Positions 51,851 through 61,352 of a stretch of DNA of 64,000 bases are shown here, piece by piece; the stretch's first letter is position 1; each line of letters starts with the position of its first letter. The translations under genes and the position numbers were made by a program. The stretch covers positions 1 through 64,000 of the forward strand of contig JAPSLM010000015.1 of the NCBI GenBank assembly GCA_031180825.1, given 5' to 3'. A model generated the notes under the pieces. The model was given only the letters and a program-made list of their open reading frames with translations. It was not told where the DNA came from and searched no databases. Source of the stretch: Paenibacillus sp. GTDB taxonomy: Bacteria; Bacillota; Bacilli; Paenibacillales; NBRC-103111.

Positions 51851-53218
51851 TTACACCTCTTCATAATCGGTCCGGAACATTTCGAGCCCGTCCGAGACTT
51901 CCATCAGGTGGTAAACGGAAAACTCATATACCGCGCCGAACGGCACATCGCTGGGCGCAAACGGAAACGCCAAATTCCCCGCCGTCGCTTTTCTTCCCTC
52001 ATAGCCGTAATGCAGGAAGGTCGATCTTACCGAGCTGCATACCGCATTGGCCAGCTCCTGCGTCTTGGCGACGACCTCGAACACGATCCCCAGCTCATGC
52101 GCCGGCTTGCGCTGCGGCTCCAGCTCGCCCAGCACGCCGTCGAGGCCGTAGTTGATAAAATGGATCTTGTAATCGTCCGGCGACACCTCGCTGTAATAGT
52201 CGCGCACCTGCTGCTTGACCAGCTCCTCGACTTCCTCGATCTTCGCAATCAGCAGCGGATCGCGCACCCCGGCGACGACAAACGTCCGGTAAGCCACCTT
52301 CATCGCGCCTTCCAGCTTGATCTTGTACGCCGGCGTCTCGGCGATTCGACTGCCTCGCACTTCGACGCTGCCGTCCCCAAGCTCGGTAAAGACGCAATGC
52401 TCCAGATGGAGCACCAGGCCCGGACCGTGCAAAATGTACGGATGGTCCTTCTCATAAAACGTGTGCGCTGCCACCGACACCGCGGTACATTTACGGGCTT
52501 CATTGAGCGGCTGCACGATGAACGAATCCGCTTTCAAGGTGCCGAGCATGCAATCCTTCGTCGTTCCCGGCTCCGCGGAAAGCGCGGCGCACTCCAGGAT
52601 TTTGCCGAGATGGTAAGCAAGCGCCGTATCGCAGCCATGATGCATGGCGACGGCCGCGAAGGGCGACGGGTCGTACGCGCGGCCGCAAATAATAATGTCT
52701 GCCGCCTCCTCCAGCGCCGCAACAATCGGTTCGTGCCCCATCTGCGCGACGATGCGGCTGGTCGCCTCAAGCCGCTCCGGCGTCAGCGGCGCAACGGTCA
52801 AGCCCAGCGGCTCGCATTGGCCTGCCTCCAGCTTCGCCGCCACCACCTCGCGGGGAATGTCCGCCCAGATGGTCGCTACCTTGATGCCGCGGATCCCGTG
52901 TTCCTGCAAAATTTCCATGACGATCTCCCGGGTCCACTCCACATGAACCTGTGCGCCGCTTCCTCCGGCCGACCCGATAATGATCGGGATCCCTGCTTTG
53001 ACTCCCTCGGTAATGATGATTTCGAGGTCCTTCTTGCAGGCCTGCTTGCTGACAATCGCCGTGCCTGCCCCCAATTTATGAGGCCCTGCATCGGTAGAGC
53101 CCGCATCCACCACAATCGCATCCGGGCCGCAAGCCATCCCGTTCATAAAGGAGGACTTCGGAAACCCGTAGCCCAGCATCCCGCAAGGGGCCAAAATTTT
53201 GAACTCGTCCTTTGCCAT
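51851..53218 (-). CDS. DUF1446 / AtuA-family protein
   Basis: A 455-residue protein with the N-terminal CGMLGYGFP, the VVDAGSTDAGP and IIIGSAGGSGAQ loops, and CGRAYDPSPFAAVAM near 230, all of the DUF1446 family named after acyclic-terpene utilisation AtuA. The chemistry is unclear. Members appear in operons for varied carboxylic or sugar acids. It is the first gene of the ribosyl-compound operon; a GntR-type operator lies 71 bp upstream. Terpene use is unlikely here, since no acyl-CoA carboxylase or dehydrogenase is nearby. Confidence 0.82.
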   Translation of the reverse strand: MAKDEFKILAPCGMLGYGFPKSSFMNGMACGPDAIVVDAGSTDAGPHKLGAGTAIVSKQACKKDLEIIITEGVKAGIPIIIGSAGGSGAQVHVEWTREIVMEILQEHGIRGIKVATIWADIPREVVAAKLEAGQCEPLGLTVAPLTPERLEATSRIVAQMGHEPIVAALEEAADIIICGRAYDPSPFAAVAMHHGCDTALAYHLGKILECAALSAEPGTTKDCMLGTLKADSFIVQPLNEARKCTAVSVAAHTFYEKDHPYILHGPGLVLHLEHCVFTELGDGSVEVRGSRIAETPAYKIKLEGAMKVAYRTFVVAGVRDPLLIAKIEEVEELVKQQVRDYYSEVSPDDYKIHFINYGLDGVLGELEPQRKPAHELGIVFEVVAKTQELANAVCSSVRSTFLHYGYEGRKATAGNLAFPFAPSDVPFGAVYEFSVYHLMEVSDGLEMFRTDYEEV

Positions 53219-53288
53219 ATGACTCCTCCGCCCTATCCGCTACGAATATCTGTATTCCACCAACTCACACATAATTTGGATATTGGGT

Positions 53289-53305
53289 AATTGGGTGGTC
53301 CAATT
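53289..53305. promoter_or_regulatory. GntR operator upstream of the DUF1446 operon
   Basis: AATTGG-GTGGT-CCAATT. The 6-bp arms are perfect, and the 17-bp frame equals that of the site before the GntR gene. It overlaps the expected promoter (TTGACG lies just upstream on the minus strand). Confidence 0.7.
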
Positions 53306-53326
53306 TAAGCGTCAAAAGGATGCTAA

Positions 53327-54031
53327 TCATCCGTTTGACTTCGTTTTGTTCGCAGAAACATTTTGCTTCACCTGATGGAGATGGTGCAGCAGCGCCGCTT
53401 TGGCTTTCGCCGGATCTTTTTCCTTGATCGCTTGAAGAATGGCGTCATGCTCCTTGTACACTTCGCTTTTGCGGCCCGGGATATCGACCGTCTTGGTCAG
53501 CGTTTTTTGCAAAAGGTCCATGTGCAGATCGATCAGATTCACCAGCACGACGTTGTGCGTCGCTTTAGCGATCGAGAGATGGAACGCCTGATCGGGATTG
53601 ACGGGATCGTCGGAGTCGCTGTCGATCGTCCCCCAGCGCTCAAGAGCGCTTTCAATTTCCGCAATATCCTGTTCGGTCGCCCGCATGGCCGCCAGCTCCA
53701 CGATGCCCGTCTCGAAAATCTCCCTGGCCTCCAGCAGCTCCATAATCGTCGCCCGCTCGATGTTTTCGAGGATGCGCTTCGTATCTTCCGCCTTCGTCAG
53801 ATTTTTGCTGAGGAAGCGGCCGCCCCCCGGACGGGTCTCGATCAGTCCCTCCCGCTCCAGAATGCGGAAAGCTTCGCGCAGCGTGCCGCGGCTGATGCCG
53901 AACGCTTGGGCCAGCTCCCGTTCCGTAGGCAGCACGTCCCCCGGAGCAAGGTTGCCTTCGAGAATGATATTTTCAATCTGCTCAATGACATCTTCGTATA
54001 CCCGATGATACTTTATTTTCTTAATGGTCAT
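53327..54031 (-). CDS. GntR-family regulator, FadR subfamily
   Basis: A 234-residue repressor. An N-terminal winged helix (about 8-75, with LPTERELAQAFGISRGTLREAFRILE split across the recognition helix) is followed by an FCD effector domain (about 90-220) whose Asp and His residues bind a metal and a small acid ligand. It is encoded just upstream of the DUF1446 operon on the same strand. A 17-bp palindrome before its own start matches the one before the operon, so it probably represses both until the substrate is present. Confidence 0.9.
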   Translation of the reverse strand: MTIKKIKYHRVYEDVIEQIENIILEGNLAPGDVLPTERELAQAFGISRGTLREAFRILEREGLIETRPGGGRFLSKNLTKAEDTKRILENIERATIMELLEAREIFETGIVELAAMRATEQDIAEIESALERWGTIDSDSDDPVNPDQAFHLSIAKATHNVVLVNLIDLHMDLLQKTLTKTVDIPGRKSEVYKEHDAILQAIKEKDPAKAKAALLHHLHQVKQNVSANKTKSNG

Positions 54032-54069
54032 TGTCCATTACCTTTCCCTGAGTAACGTTACTTCCGGAT

Positions 54070-54086
54070 AATTGGATCATCCAATT
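54070..54086. promoter_or_regulatory. GntR operator upstream of its own gene
   Basis: AATTGGAT-C-ATCCAATT is a perfect 17-bp palindrome 39 bp before the GntR start codon. It shares the consensus AATTGGRTSRTCCAATT with the operon site. Confidence 0.72.
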
Positions 54087-54148
54087 GTCCGCACCTTTAT
54101 ACTAAGCCTAATGATTAAGCATGTCAAGAAAAGTTTAACGGCCCAAAA

Positions 54149-54181
54149 AAATTTGAAGACCAGGGCGATCCCCTGATCTTC
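54149..54181 (-). terminator. Terminator of the SARP-type regulator gene
   Basis: On the minus strand GAAGATCAGGG pairs with CCCTGGTCTTC, followed by AAATTTTTTT. Confidence 0.8.
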
Positions 54182-54207
54182 TTCATTCGCATGCCGCGTC
54201 CTACGCT

Positions 54208-55350
54208 TCAAAACTTTCGCTGTCTCCAGTCTTCATACCATGAGGTGATCTCCGCATGGACCCTTAACCCCAATTCCCGCTCCATTCTCGATATCAGAAG
54301 CAAATATTGTTTCTCGACCCTGCGTCTATCCCCTGCCGCATCATAAAGCTTCATCAGGGCAAAATAACTTTCCTCCGTATCCGGAAACAGCGCTTGAATG
54401 CGCAAATTGACCCGAATGGCCTCTTCCAATCGGCCTTGCTGCCTATAAAATCCGCTCAAGCTTCTCGCATAATGCAGCCACAACTGCCGAAGCCGCTCCC
54501 GTTCGTGTTCGGCCCACAGGTACTCATAATCTCCAAGATAGTTCCCTCGATATAACTGAAGTGCCTGCTCGTACTTCTCAACCGTATGAACGTCGGGATC
54601 TCCTAATTGCCTGAGATGATTTTCCCATTCCTCTACGTCCAATCTTGCCTCGCCCATGGTAAGCCTGTATCCGATCTCCAAATCCGCGCTGCTGATGGAC
54701 ACCGTCTCCATCCCGCTCGCTTTCAAGGTTTGACGGATATGATAAACCGTTGTATACAGCTGCTGCGCCGCCCTGGATACCTCAAAGTCCGGCCATAGAA
54801 GCTCGATGATGGCGCCTCTGTCAACCGTTCGATTCCGATGATGCAGCAAATAGGCAAACAGCTCCTGTGCCTTGCTCGTGCGCCATTTAACGGGCTGGCA
54901 TTCCTCCTTGCCGGGAGGTTGAAATGCAAGCTGATTAAAACAGCAAATCAACGGCAACTGCGGTTCCCGGCCGAGTTCTTTGGTCACCTTCAGCTTTTCT
55001 CTCAAACGCTGGACCGACCGCCGCAAACGATCCGCTCGAACAGGCTTCAAAATATAATCCAGCGCATAGAGTTGAAAAGCGTGTACCGCATATTGGTCAT
55101 AACCGGTCACAAAAACAAGCTCGATGCCGGGGACGGCCGATTGCAGCCGCTCTCCCAGCTGCAGGCCATTCATCCCGGGCATGCGGATATCGAGAAACGC
55201 AACATCGGGCTGATGCTTTATTGTCATGTCCACCGCTTGTACCGGGTCTATACACATTTCGATGACTTCGACACCGCCCACGTCGCATTCCAGCATTTGC
55301 TTGAGCCGCCTCAGAGCCAATGGCTCATCGTCGACGAGTATCGCCCTCAA
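54208..55350 (-). CDS. Response regulator with SARP-type (BTAD) output
   Basis: A 380-residue protein. The receiver domain (1-120) has the acidic DDE, the phospho-Asp in VAFLDIRMPG (about residue 55) and the Lys of YILKPV. An OmpR-like winged helix (about 155-235) is followed by a bacterial transcriptional-activation domain of helical repeats (about 240-380). The start is a TTG at 55350 behind AAAGGAGGAGA. It has no adjacent kinase. The convergence of layout suggests an activator, possibly of the surface-protein gene upstream; that target is a guess. Confidence 0.85.
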   Translation of the reverse strand: MRAILVDDEPLALRRLKQMLECDVGGVEVIEMCIDPVQAVDMTIKHQPDVAFLDIRMPGMNGLQLGERLQSAVPGIELVFVTGYDQYAVHAFQLYALDYILKPVRADRLRRSVQRLREKLKVTKELGREPQLPLICCFNQLAFQPPGKEECQPVKWRTSKAQELFAYLLHHRNRTVDRGAIIELLWPDFEVSRAAQQLYTTVYHIRQTLKASGMETVSISSADLEIGYRLTMGEARLDVEEWENHLRQLGDPDVHTVEKYEQALQLYRGNYLGDYEYLWAEHERERLRQLWLHYARSLSGFYRQQGRLEEAIRVNLRIQALFPDTEESYFALMKLYDAAGDRRRVEKQYLLLISRMERELGLRVHAEITSWYEDWRQRKF

Positions 55351-55414
55351 CCAGAATCTCCTCCTTTGCCTTTTGACGTCTGCTAAAGACTCTCTTACGA
55401 ATCGCGCTTTCCAA

Positions 55415-55453
55415 AAGAATAACCACCGCCGGCCTTGAAGCGCCGGCAGTGGT
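55415..55453 (-). terminator. Terminator of the SLH surface-protein gene
   Basis: On the minus strand ACCACTGCCGGC pairs with GCCGGCGGTGGT around a short loop, followed by TATTCTTTT, just after the stop at 55468. Confidence 0.75.
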
Positions 55454-55467
55454 CGTTTAACTACGGA

Positions 55468-58400
55468 TCAATCGATAAGATGCGTTGTTTTCAACAGCCT
55501 TTGAATAAGCGCAGCGGTTTCCGCGCGCGTCATGCTGTCTTGCGGCTCCAGCAGCTGTCCGTCTTTTCCTTCGACGATTCCGGCTGCAATCATCATGGCT
55601 ACAGCTTCCTTCGCCCAAGAAGAAACGTTCTTCGCATCGCCGAACGCCGAAAGCCGCGCATCCTGCTCGCTCGGACTAATGGCTTGTTGAGGATCGATCA
55701 CACGATAAGCGCGGGCGATCATTGCAATCCCCTGCTCTCTGGTGATGTGCTGCTCGGCCCGGAACGAACCGTCTTCATAACCAAGCACGATACCGAATTC
55801 GTTGGCAATGGTCACGGCATTATGGTGCCATGCCGACGAAGAAACGTCATGGAATGTGCTCTGCGGCGCATCCTGGCGCATGAGACCCAGACCGGAGACA
55901 ACGATGGCCGCAAACTCGGATCGGTTCACACTGCGATCCGGAGACCACGTATTGTTCCCTGTTCCCGCAAGGTCCAGTCTCGCCGCAATATTGTTCACTT
56001 CCGCCTTGGCCCAATGGGTCTTCACGTCATCGAAGTCCTGTGGATTCCAGATGACCGAATACGTGCCATGGCTGCGCAAATCGTTGATCAGTGCAAAATA
56101 ACGGTTGTCGATTTTCGTAACGACCGTCGGAACGTGGAATACGGTTCCGTCCGGGTTAACGATAACGCCTGTCGTGATCCGATTCGGATCGATACCTTCC
56201 GGCAGCGCAATGTATTTCGCGGCATATCCGTTCAATTGTCCCGCTCTGACCGTCCGTCCCTCGCGGGTGAAGGTCAAATCGAGATCGACCGGATCGACGA
56301 GCAGCTCATACCCTTCCGCCGTCGCCTTGCTGCGGGCACTTTCAACCTGGGCGGCCGAAGAACGCTTAATGTCAACATGGACCGCAATATCGTCAAGCGC
56401 TGCATTATTCCATTGCTTCGCGATAGCGTTCAAGTCCAACTGCTTGCCGGGAACCGGATAGATCGCGAGCGGGCTGCCGATTTCCAGGCTCGAGCCGGTA
56501 TCGGCCAGCCGCTTGACTATCGCTGCCGTCAAACCGTCTACCCGGACGTCGCCTTCCTTCGGAACGCGGATGGCCAACTTCTGCCCGTTGCCTTGCGACA
56601 GCAGATCGTTCAGCTTGCTTGCATCGACTTGAATCACCGTGCGCGTGCGGCCTTCGGATTGCTCCGTCGTTCCCGTGGCAAACGAAGCGTCTTTGCCGTT
56701 CACGCTCGTTTCGATCCCTGCCGGGTTAAAATAGCCGCCGCCTCCCCAGTACGAGCCTCCACCGTTTCCGCTCGATGTGGTGGAGTCGGACGCTCTTGTT
56801 ACGGTAATCGTGTACTGCTTCACTTCGCCATTCCGATCGGTTACCTTGACGACGATCGTGTTGGCGCCGACATTCAGCGCATAATCCGGGCTCGCCTTTC
56901 CATCGGTCAAGGCTGTAAACGCCCCGCCGTTAACACTGATTTCGATGGTTGCATTCGGATCCAGCGCCACCGGTGTCCATCCAAGCTGATAAACGCTGTT
57001 CGGTACGCTCATCGTGTAGGCTTCTTTGTCCGGATCGAAGGCCGGATTCAGACTTCCAGTAGAAGGCGTCAGTGAAGCCAGCTTGCTCGAGACGCGCAAA
57101 ACTTCAATCGTGTAAATATTTTTCTTCCCGTTCGGGTCGGTCACTTCTACCTTGATCACATTCCGGCCTTCCTTCAGAGGCAGGTTGTCCCAAGCCGCTG
57201 CGTTAACCTCTTGGCCGTTCAAAGTGACCGTAATCTTGCTATTCGGATCGAGCGCTTGCGGTGCGATGCCCACACCATAGACGGCATTCGATACCACAGC
57301 CTCATAATTCAAGGATTTATTCCCGTCAAACACCGGAGACAACGCGATTGGATTGCCGTTCTTCGAATCGACCACATCCAGCTTTCCAAGCACGGCATCC
57401 GACCGGTTTAATTGATTTCGTGCGGCTATCAGTGCAACCAAGGCCGCGTCAATTTCCGCTTGCGTGGCGTTCGGATTGCTCAGCACCGCTCTGGCGTCGG
57501 CCAGCGCCTTTTGCAAGGCTTGCCAGCTTTCCGGAGTGAAGTTCGCTTCTACCAAGCCCTCGCTGTGAATTTCGTCCGCTTTCGCTTGCAGCGCGGCTTT
57601 GTTCACTCCTGCATCTACAGAGACAAGGCCGGCTCTTGCCGCTTCCAACGCAGCCAGGGCCGCGTCAACTTCCGCTTGTGTGGCGTTCGGATCTTCCAGC
57701 ACAGCCGCAGCGTTCGCCAGCGCCTGTTGCAAAGCTGCCCAGCTTTCCGGAGTGAAGCTCGCTTCTGCCAAGCCTTCGCTGTTGATGTTGTCGACTTTCG
57801 CTTGAAGAGCGTCTTTTCCAACGGCCTCCAATGCCGCTCTTGCTGCCGTCAGCGCGTCCTTCGCGGCATCAACCTCCGCCTGGGTCGCATTCGGATTAGC
57901 CAATACGTTCCGTGCATCGGTCAACGCCTCTTGCAGCGCTTCCCAGCTTGCTTGGGTGTAGCCGTCTGCCGTCAGCTTTTCGGCCGTAATCTCGGCCTCT
58001 TTGTCGCGCAATTGGCTTAAGTCTACCAAAGTCTTTCTTGCCATCTCCAGCTTGGACAACGCTTGTCCCAGCTCGTTGGGGTTCGCGGCCGGCGATTTCT
58101 CCAACAAAGCGTTCGCCTCGGCCAAGGCCCCCGTCAACTCTCTCCAGCTTTCAGTCGTATAATCTTCCTGTTTCAAGCTTCCGAGATCAAGCTCACCCTG
58201 AGTTGTGTCCGCTTTCTCCTGCAGCTTGGCACGGGTACTCTCCAAGCCTTGCCGTGCGGCTTCCAAAGCAGCCAGCGCCGCATCGACCTCTTCTTGGGTA
58301 GCGTTCGGGTTAGCCAGTACGGCTGCTGCCGACGTCAAAGCGTTCTGCAGCGCAGTCCAGCTTTCCTCGGTGTAGCTTTCTTTGGTCAGACCCTGAATCC

Positions 58401-60990
58401 CGCTTATTTTGACCTGCAGCACGTCTTTGTTCACCTTCGCAAAAGAGAACAGATAGCCATTACCGAGCTTGCTGCTGTTGAACGTCGCTTCACCCGCCGT
58501 ATTCAACGGAACGAGCTCTGTCGTCGTCCCGGCCGCGTCGCGAATGACCAGATAGTACCGGACAGCCGGGTTATCCGCTGCCGTATCCAGCTTCAACGTG
58601 ATGTCCGCGTCCTGCCAGTTCGTTTTCTCTACCTTGAATTCCCGCTTCATCAGCTTCAAATCATGCTGCTGCGTTTGTTGGTTTTCCTTGATGACATCGT
58701 CATACTTGACCGTTCCGTTGTTGTCGCTGAACGTGAAGAAGGATAAGTCCGCTATCGAATTCGTATTTTCCGCATTCGTCGCTTTGATCTCATGACCCAA
58801 AGCAATGGTTACCAAAGCGCCTTCTTCTTGAGATTTGGATTGCTTTTGCAGCAAATTGCTTCCATTGTCGCGGCCGATGCCGGTAATCCGGTTGCCGTAA
58901 CCCGCATTGCTCGAAGCGGTCCACATCTTGTCCGACCCGTTGCTGGTTACATAATCCGTTTTGCCCTTATTCAGCGTCAAACCGTATTTCAGTGCCAGGT
59001 AGCTTTCAACCCGCTGCTTCTCAAGCACGGTTTTGCTTGCGGGAAAAAGGACAACCTCGGCAACATCGCCTTTGTAATGATCCCAATTGTTTGTGCTCCC
59101 CCCGCCGAAAGTGCCTCCGATGACCGGGGTAAACGTAATCTCGTTGAACGTCTTGTTTCGGGTCATGGGTTGGGGCGCGCCATCCAGTCTGCCCTGAGAG
59201 TCACCCGAATTGGCCAGATCAAAACCGGCCAAATGATATCGGCTTGCATCGCGGAACGGAAAACCGTGATAAGTGACGAGCGCTCCGTTGCCGATCCACA
59301 ATTTATTGCTCCAGCCCGTGAAGAGACCTGCTCCATAACCGCCTGGACGAGGGGCTGCGGAACCTACGACCGTCCCCGCTCTCTGCTTGAAAACCGCATA
59401 CCCTTCTTTGAAACGAATTTCCTTGCTGCCGATTAAAACCTCATTCGGATTTTGACTGGCTTTCGCCGTATTCTCAAACGTGACAGCCGGATTGAAATTG
59501 ACTGCGCCAGTCTTATATTCCGGTGTTCCTGTAATCGTAAATTGGTTCGTATTCGTCTGATCGGTCCAGCCGGTCAGTTGTCCTCCCGCCGCCGCGGCGT
59601 CTTTATCCGCTTTCAGCCATAACGATGCGCCGCTTACTCCTCCCGGGGCATTCGCGATACGCTCCCCCTCAGCGAATGTAAAGTACGAACCGTCTTTTAG
59701 CGCGTCGCTGTTGATCGTCACTTTCCCTGTCGCATCCAGCGGAAAAGCGGTCGTCGTCCCCGTGAATCCGGAATTATCGCCGATTAGCAAATAGGTTGGC
59801 TTCGTGCCGATCCCATCCAGCTGCAAGGTGATGTCCCGGCCGGCCCAGTTCGTTTTAACGAACTTGAAGACACGTTCCATCCGCTTCAGGTTCGAATTGT
59901 CGACATCCTTACTATAAGTTGTAGCGCCATTATTGTCGCCGAACATCAAGAAAGATGTATCATTAGCAATGCTGCCGCTCGCAAATTCTTTATTGGAAGC
60001 CAGGATTTCCGTTCCTGCCGCAATCGTAACGAGCGCCCCGTTTTCCTGGGACTTGGACTGCTTTTGCTCCAGCCCGCTGCCGGAATCTTTGCCGATGCCT
60101 GTGATGCGATTGCCGTAACCGGCATTGGCCTCTTTAGACCAAACCGTGCTGCCTGTGCTGTCAACATAGTCCGACTGGCCTCCGTTCAAGGTCAGACCAT
60201 ATTTCAGCGCGAGATAGCTTTCAATTTTGCTTCGATTTCCAGCGGTGCTTTCCGAAAAAAGGATTACCTCCGCAATTTCTCCGTCATAATTCGCCCAGCC
60301 GCTGCTGGTGCCTCCAATCATTGGAGCGAATTCAAATGAATTCGGCATGGAACCGCTTGCTCTGGAGGCTTCTCCTCTTTTACCGTTCACACTCACATCA
60401 GCTTTAGATTTCGCAGAGCCGGTGGAGATGTCATATCCGACCAAGTGATGGCGGGCCTTGGCAGTGTTGTTGTCAAAAGAATACTGATAGTACGTGTAAT
60501 TCGTACCGTTACCTACATAAAGCTTATTGTCTTGACTTCCAAAAACGGCAGCTCCATAATTCGACATATTGTATACGGAGCCTACGACGGTGCCGCTTCC
60601 CTTGAATACGGCGTACCCATCGGCATAATTAACCTTTTGACCGCTCAAATAGCTATTTAGAGCGTCCTTGTTCGAAAAGGTAACGACGGGATTAAAGTTA
60701 ACGCCGCCAGTCCGATAGCCCGGCGTTCCGTAGACTTGAAACCCAACCGTGCCCGTCTGATCCTCCCAGCCGGTTAGCGTGGAGGTCGGATCGGAAGTCG
60801 CTGGAGTGACACCCGCATCCGCTTTAAGCCATAATACCGCCTTGTCCGCCCATGCAGGGAGGGTATTCCCAGGAGCCGCATCCGCTTTCAGCGGGGCGAT
60901 TCCGCCGGAGAAGCTCCCGAACGCCAACGCCACAATGAGCATCAGGACCAGCCGCTTTCTCCAGTAAAACTGATTTCGTTGTAAAAACAC
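55468..60990 (-). CDS. Large SLH-anchored surface protein with FIVAR repeats
   Basis: A 1840-residue secreted protein. A signal peptide (about 1-38) is followed by two copies of a lectin/LamG-like module (about 42-445 and 450-850; each has LPAWADKAVLWLKAD- or GASLWLKADKD-like starts and an ITGIGxD segment). Then come five FIVAR-type helical repeats (about 870-1260, each with SWxALQxAL and ANPNATQxEVDAA), two cadherin-like beta-sandwich domains, a variable region, and three SLH domains (about 1655-1840) that bind pyruvylated cell-wall polymer. The start is a GTG with GGAGGAGGA upstream. It is probably a carbohydrate-binding surface or matrix protein. Confidence 0.9.
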   Translation of the reverse strand: MFLQRNQFYWRKRLVLMLIVALAFGSFSGGIAPLKADAAPGNTLPAWADKAVLWLKADAGVTPATSDPTSTLTGWEDQTGTVGFQVYGTPGYRTGGVNFNPVVTFSNKDALNSYLSGQKVNYADGYAVFKGSGTVVGSVYNMSNYGAAVFGSQDNKLYVGNGTNYTYYQYSFDNNTAKARHHLVGYDISTGSAKSKADVSVNGKRGEASRASGSMPNSFEFAPMIGGTSSGWANYDGEIAEVILFSESTAGNRSKIESYLALKYGLTLNGGQSDYVDSTGSTVWSKEANAGYGNRITGIGKDSGSGLEQKQSKSQENGALVTIAAGTEILASNKEFASGSIANDTSFLMFGDNNGATTYSKDVDNSNLKRMERVFKFVKTNWAGRDITLQLDGIGTKPTYLLIGDNSGFTGTTTAFPLDATGKVTINSDALKDGSYFTFAEGERIANAPGGVSGASLWLKADKDAAAAGGQLTGWTDQTNTNQFTITGTPEYKTGAVNFNPAVTFENTAKASQNPNEVLIGSKEIRFKEGYAVFKQRAGTVVGSAAPRPGGYGAGLFTGWSNKLWIGNGALVTYHGFPFRDASRYHLAGFDLANSGDSQGRLDGAPQPMTRNKTFNEITFTPVIGGTFGGGSTNNWDHYKGDVAEVVLFPASKTVLEKQRVESYLALKYGLTLNKGKTDYVTSNGSDKMWTASSNAGYGNRITGIGRDNGSNLLQKQSKSQEEGALVTIALGHEIKATNAENTNSIADLSFFTFSDNNGTVKYDDVIKENQQTQQHDLKLMKREFKVEKTNWQDADITLKLDTAADNPAVRYYLVIRDAAGTTTELVPLNTAGEATFNSSKLGNGYLFSFAKVNKDVLQVKISGIQGLTKESYTEESWTALQNALTSAAAVLANPNATQEEVDAALAALEAARQGLESTRAKLQEKADTTQGELDLGSLKQEDYTTESWRELTGALAEANALLEKSPAANPNELGQALSKLEMARKTLVDLSQLRDKEAEITAEKLTADGYTQASWEALQEALTDARNVLANPNATQAEVDAAKDALTAARAALEAVGKDALQAKVDNINSEGLAEASFTPESWAALQQALANAAAVLEDPNATQAEVDAALAALEAARAGLVSVDAGVNKAALQAKADEIHSEGLVEANFTPESWQALQKALADARAVLSNPNATQAEIDAALVALIAARNQLNRSDAVLGKLDVVDSKNGNPIALSPVFDGNKSLNYEAVVSNAVYGVGIAPQALDPNSKITVTLNGQEVNAAAWDNLPLKEGRNVIKVEVTDPNGKKNIYTIEVLRVSSKLASLTPSTGSLNPAFDPDKEAYTMSVPNSVYQLGWTPVALDPNATIEISVNGGAFTALTDGKASPDYALNVGANTIVVKVTDRNGEVKQYTITVTRASDSTTSSGNGGGSYWGGGGYFNPAGIETSVNGKDASFATGTTEQSEGRTRTVIQVDASKLNDLLSQGNGQKLAIRVPKEGDVRVDGLTAAIVKRLADTGSSLEIGSPLAIYPVPGKQLDLNAIAKQWNNAALDDIAVHVDIKRSSAAQVESARSKATAEGYELLVDPVDLDLTFTREGRTVRAGQLNGYAAKYIALPEGIDPNRITTGVIVNPDGTVFHVPTVVTKIDNRYFALINDLRSHGTYSVIWNPQDFDDVKTHWAKAEVNNIAARLDLAGTGNNTWSPDRSVNRSEFAAIVVSGLGLMRQDAPQSTFHDVSSSAWHHNAVTIANEFGIVLGYEDGSFRAEQHITREQGIAMIARAYRVIDPQQAISPSEQDARLSAFGDAKNVSSWAKEAVAMMIAAGIVEGKDGQLLEPQDSMTRAETAALIQRLLKTTHLID

Positions 60991-61232
60991 GTTTTATCAA
61001 TCCTCCTCCGTTTTTTGGGCCTTTGGTGCCGCCCGGGATTAATTCTCCGATAAGACACCATCCGCCGGATTACTACATTTTCCCTGCCCACATCAGTATA
61101 GCAATCCAATCTGTACAAAAAATATACAAGCCTAAGGCCCTATATATAAATCATTCCTTTTAAGTAAAATAATTTACCGCATGCCAATGGATGAAGGAAC
61201 GATGCAATATCGCCTTGGCGCCGCTTCATATG
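60991..61232. other. Upstream region of the SLH gene
   Basis: No gene was found. On the minus strand an extended -10 element (TGCTATACT, 61095-61103) could start a leader of about 95 nt for the surface protein. The -35 position is poor. Confidence 0.35.
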
Positions 61233-61270
61233 AAAAAACGCCAAGCCGCAACAGTTGCAGGCTTGGCGTT
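61233..61270 (-). terminator. Terminator of the beta-glucuronidase gene
   Basis: On the minus strand AACGCCAAGCC pairs with GGCTTGGCGTT, followed by TTTTC. It is a strong 11-bp stem. Confidence 0.8.
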
Positions 61271-61352
61271 CATATATATTGGTCTGGCGGCGATCGGTAC
61301 GCGAGAAAAGCCGGCGTGCCGCGGCCCGCCGATCATTTCTTTCGTTTTCAGC

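Noticed and set aside
51851..53218. Terpene-degradation pathway, from the AtuA-like name
   Set aside because: None of the citronellyl or geranyl-CoA carboxylase genes is near. The neighbours are a sugar-type importer and a ribokinase.
57400..58400. CRISPR-like repeats
   Set aside because: The repeats are coding, with about 170-bp periodicity and no unique spacers. They are protein FIVAR modules.
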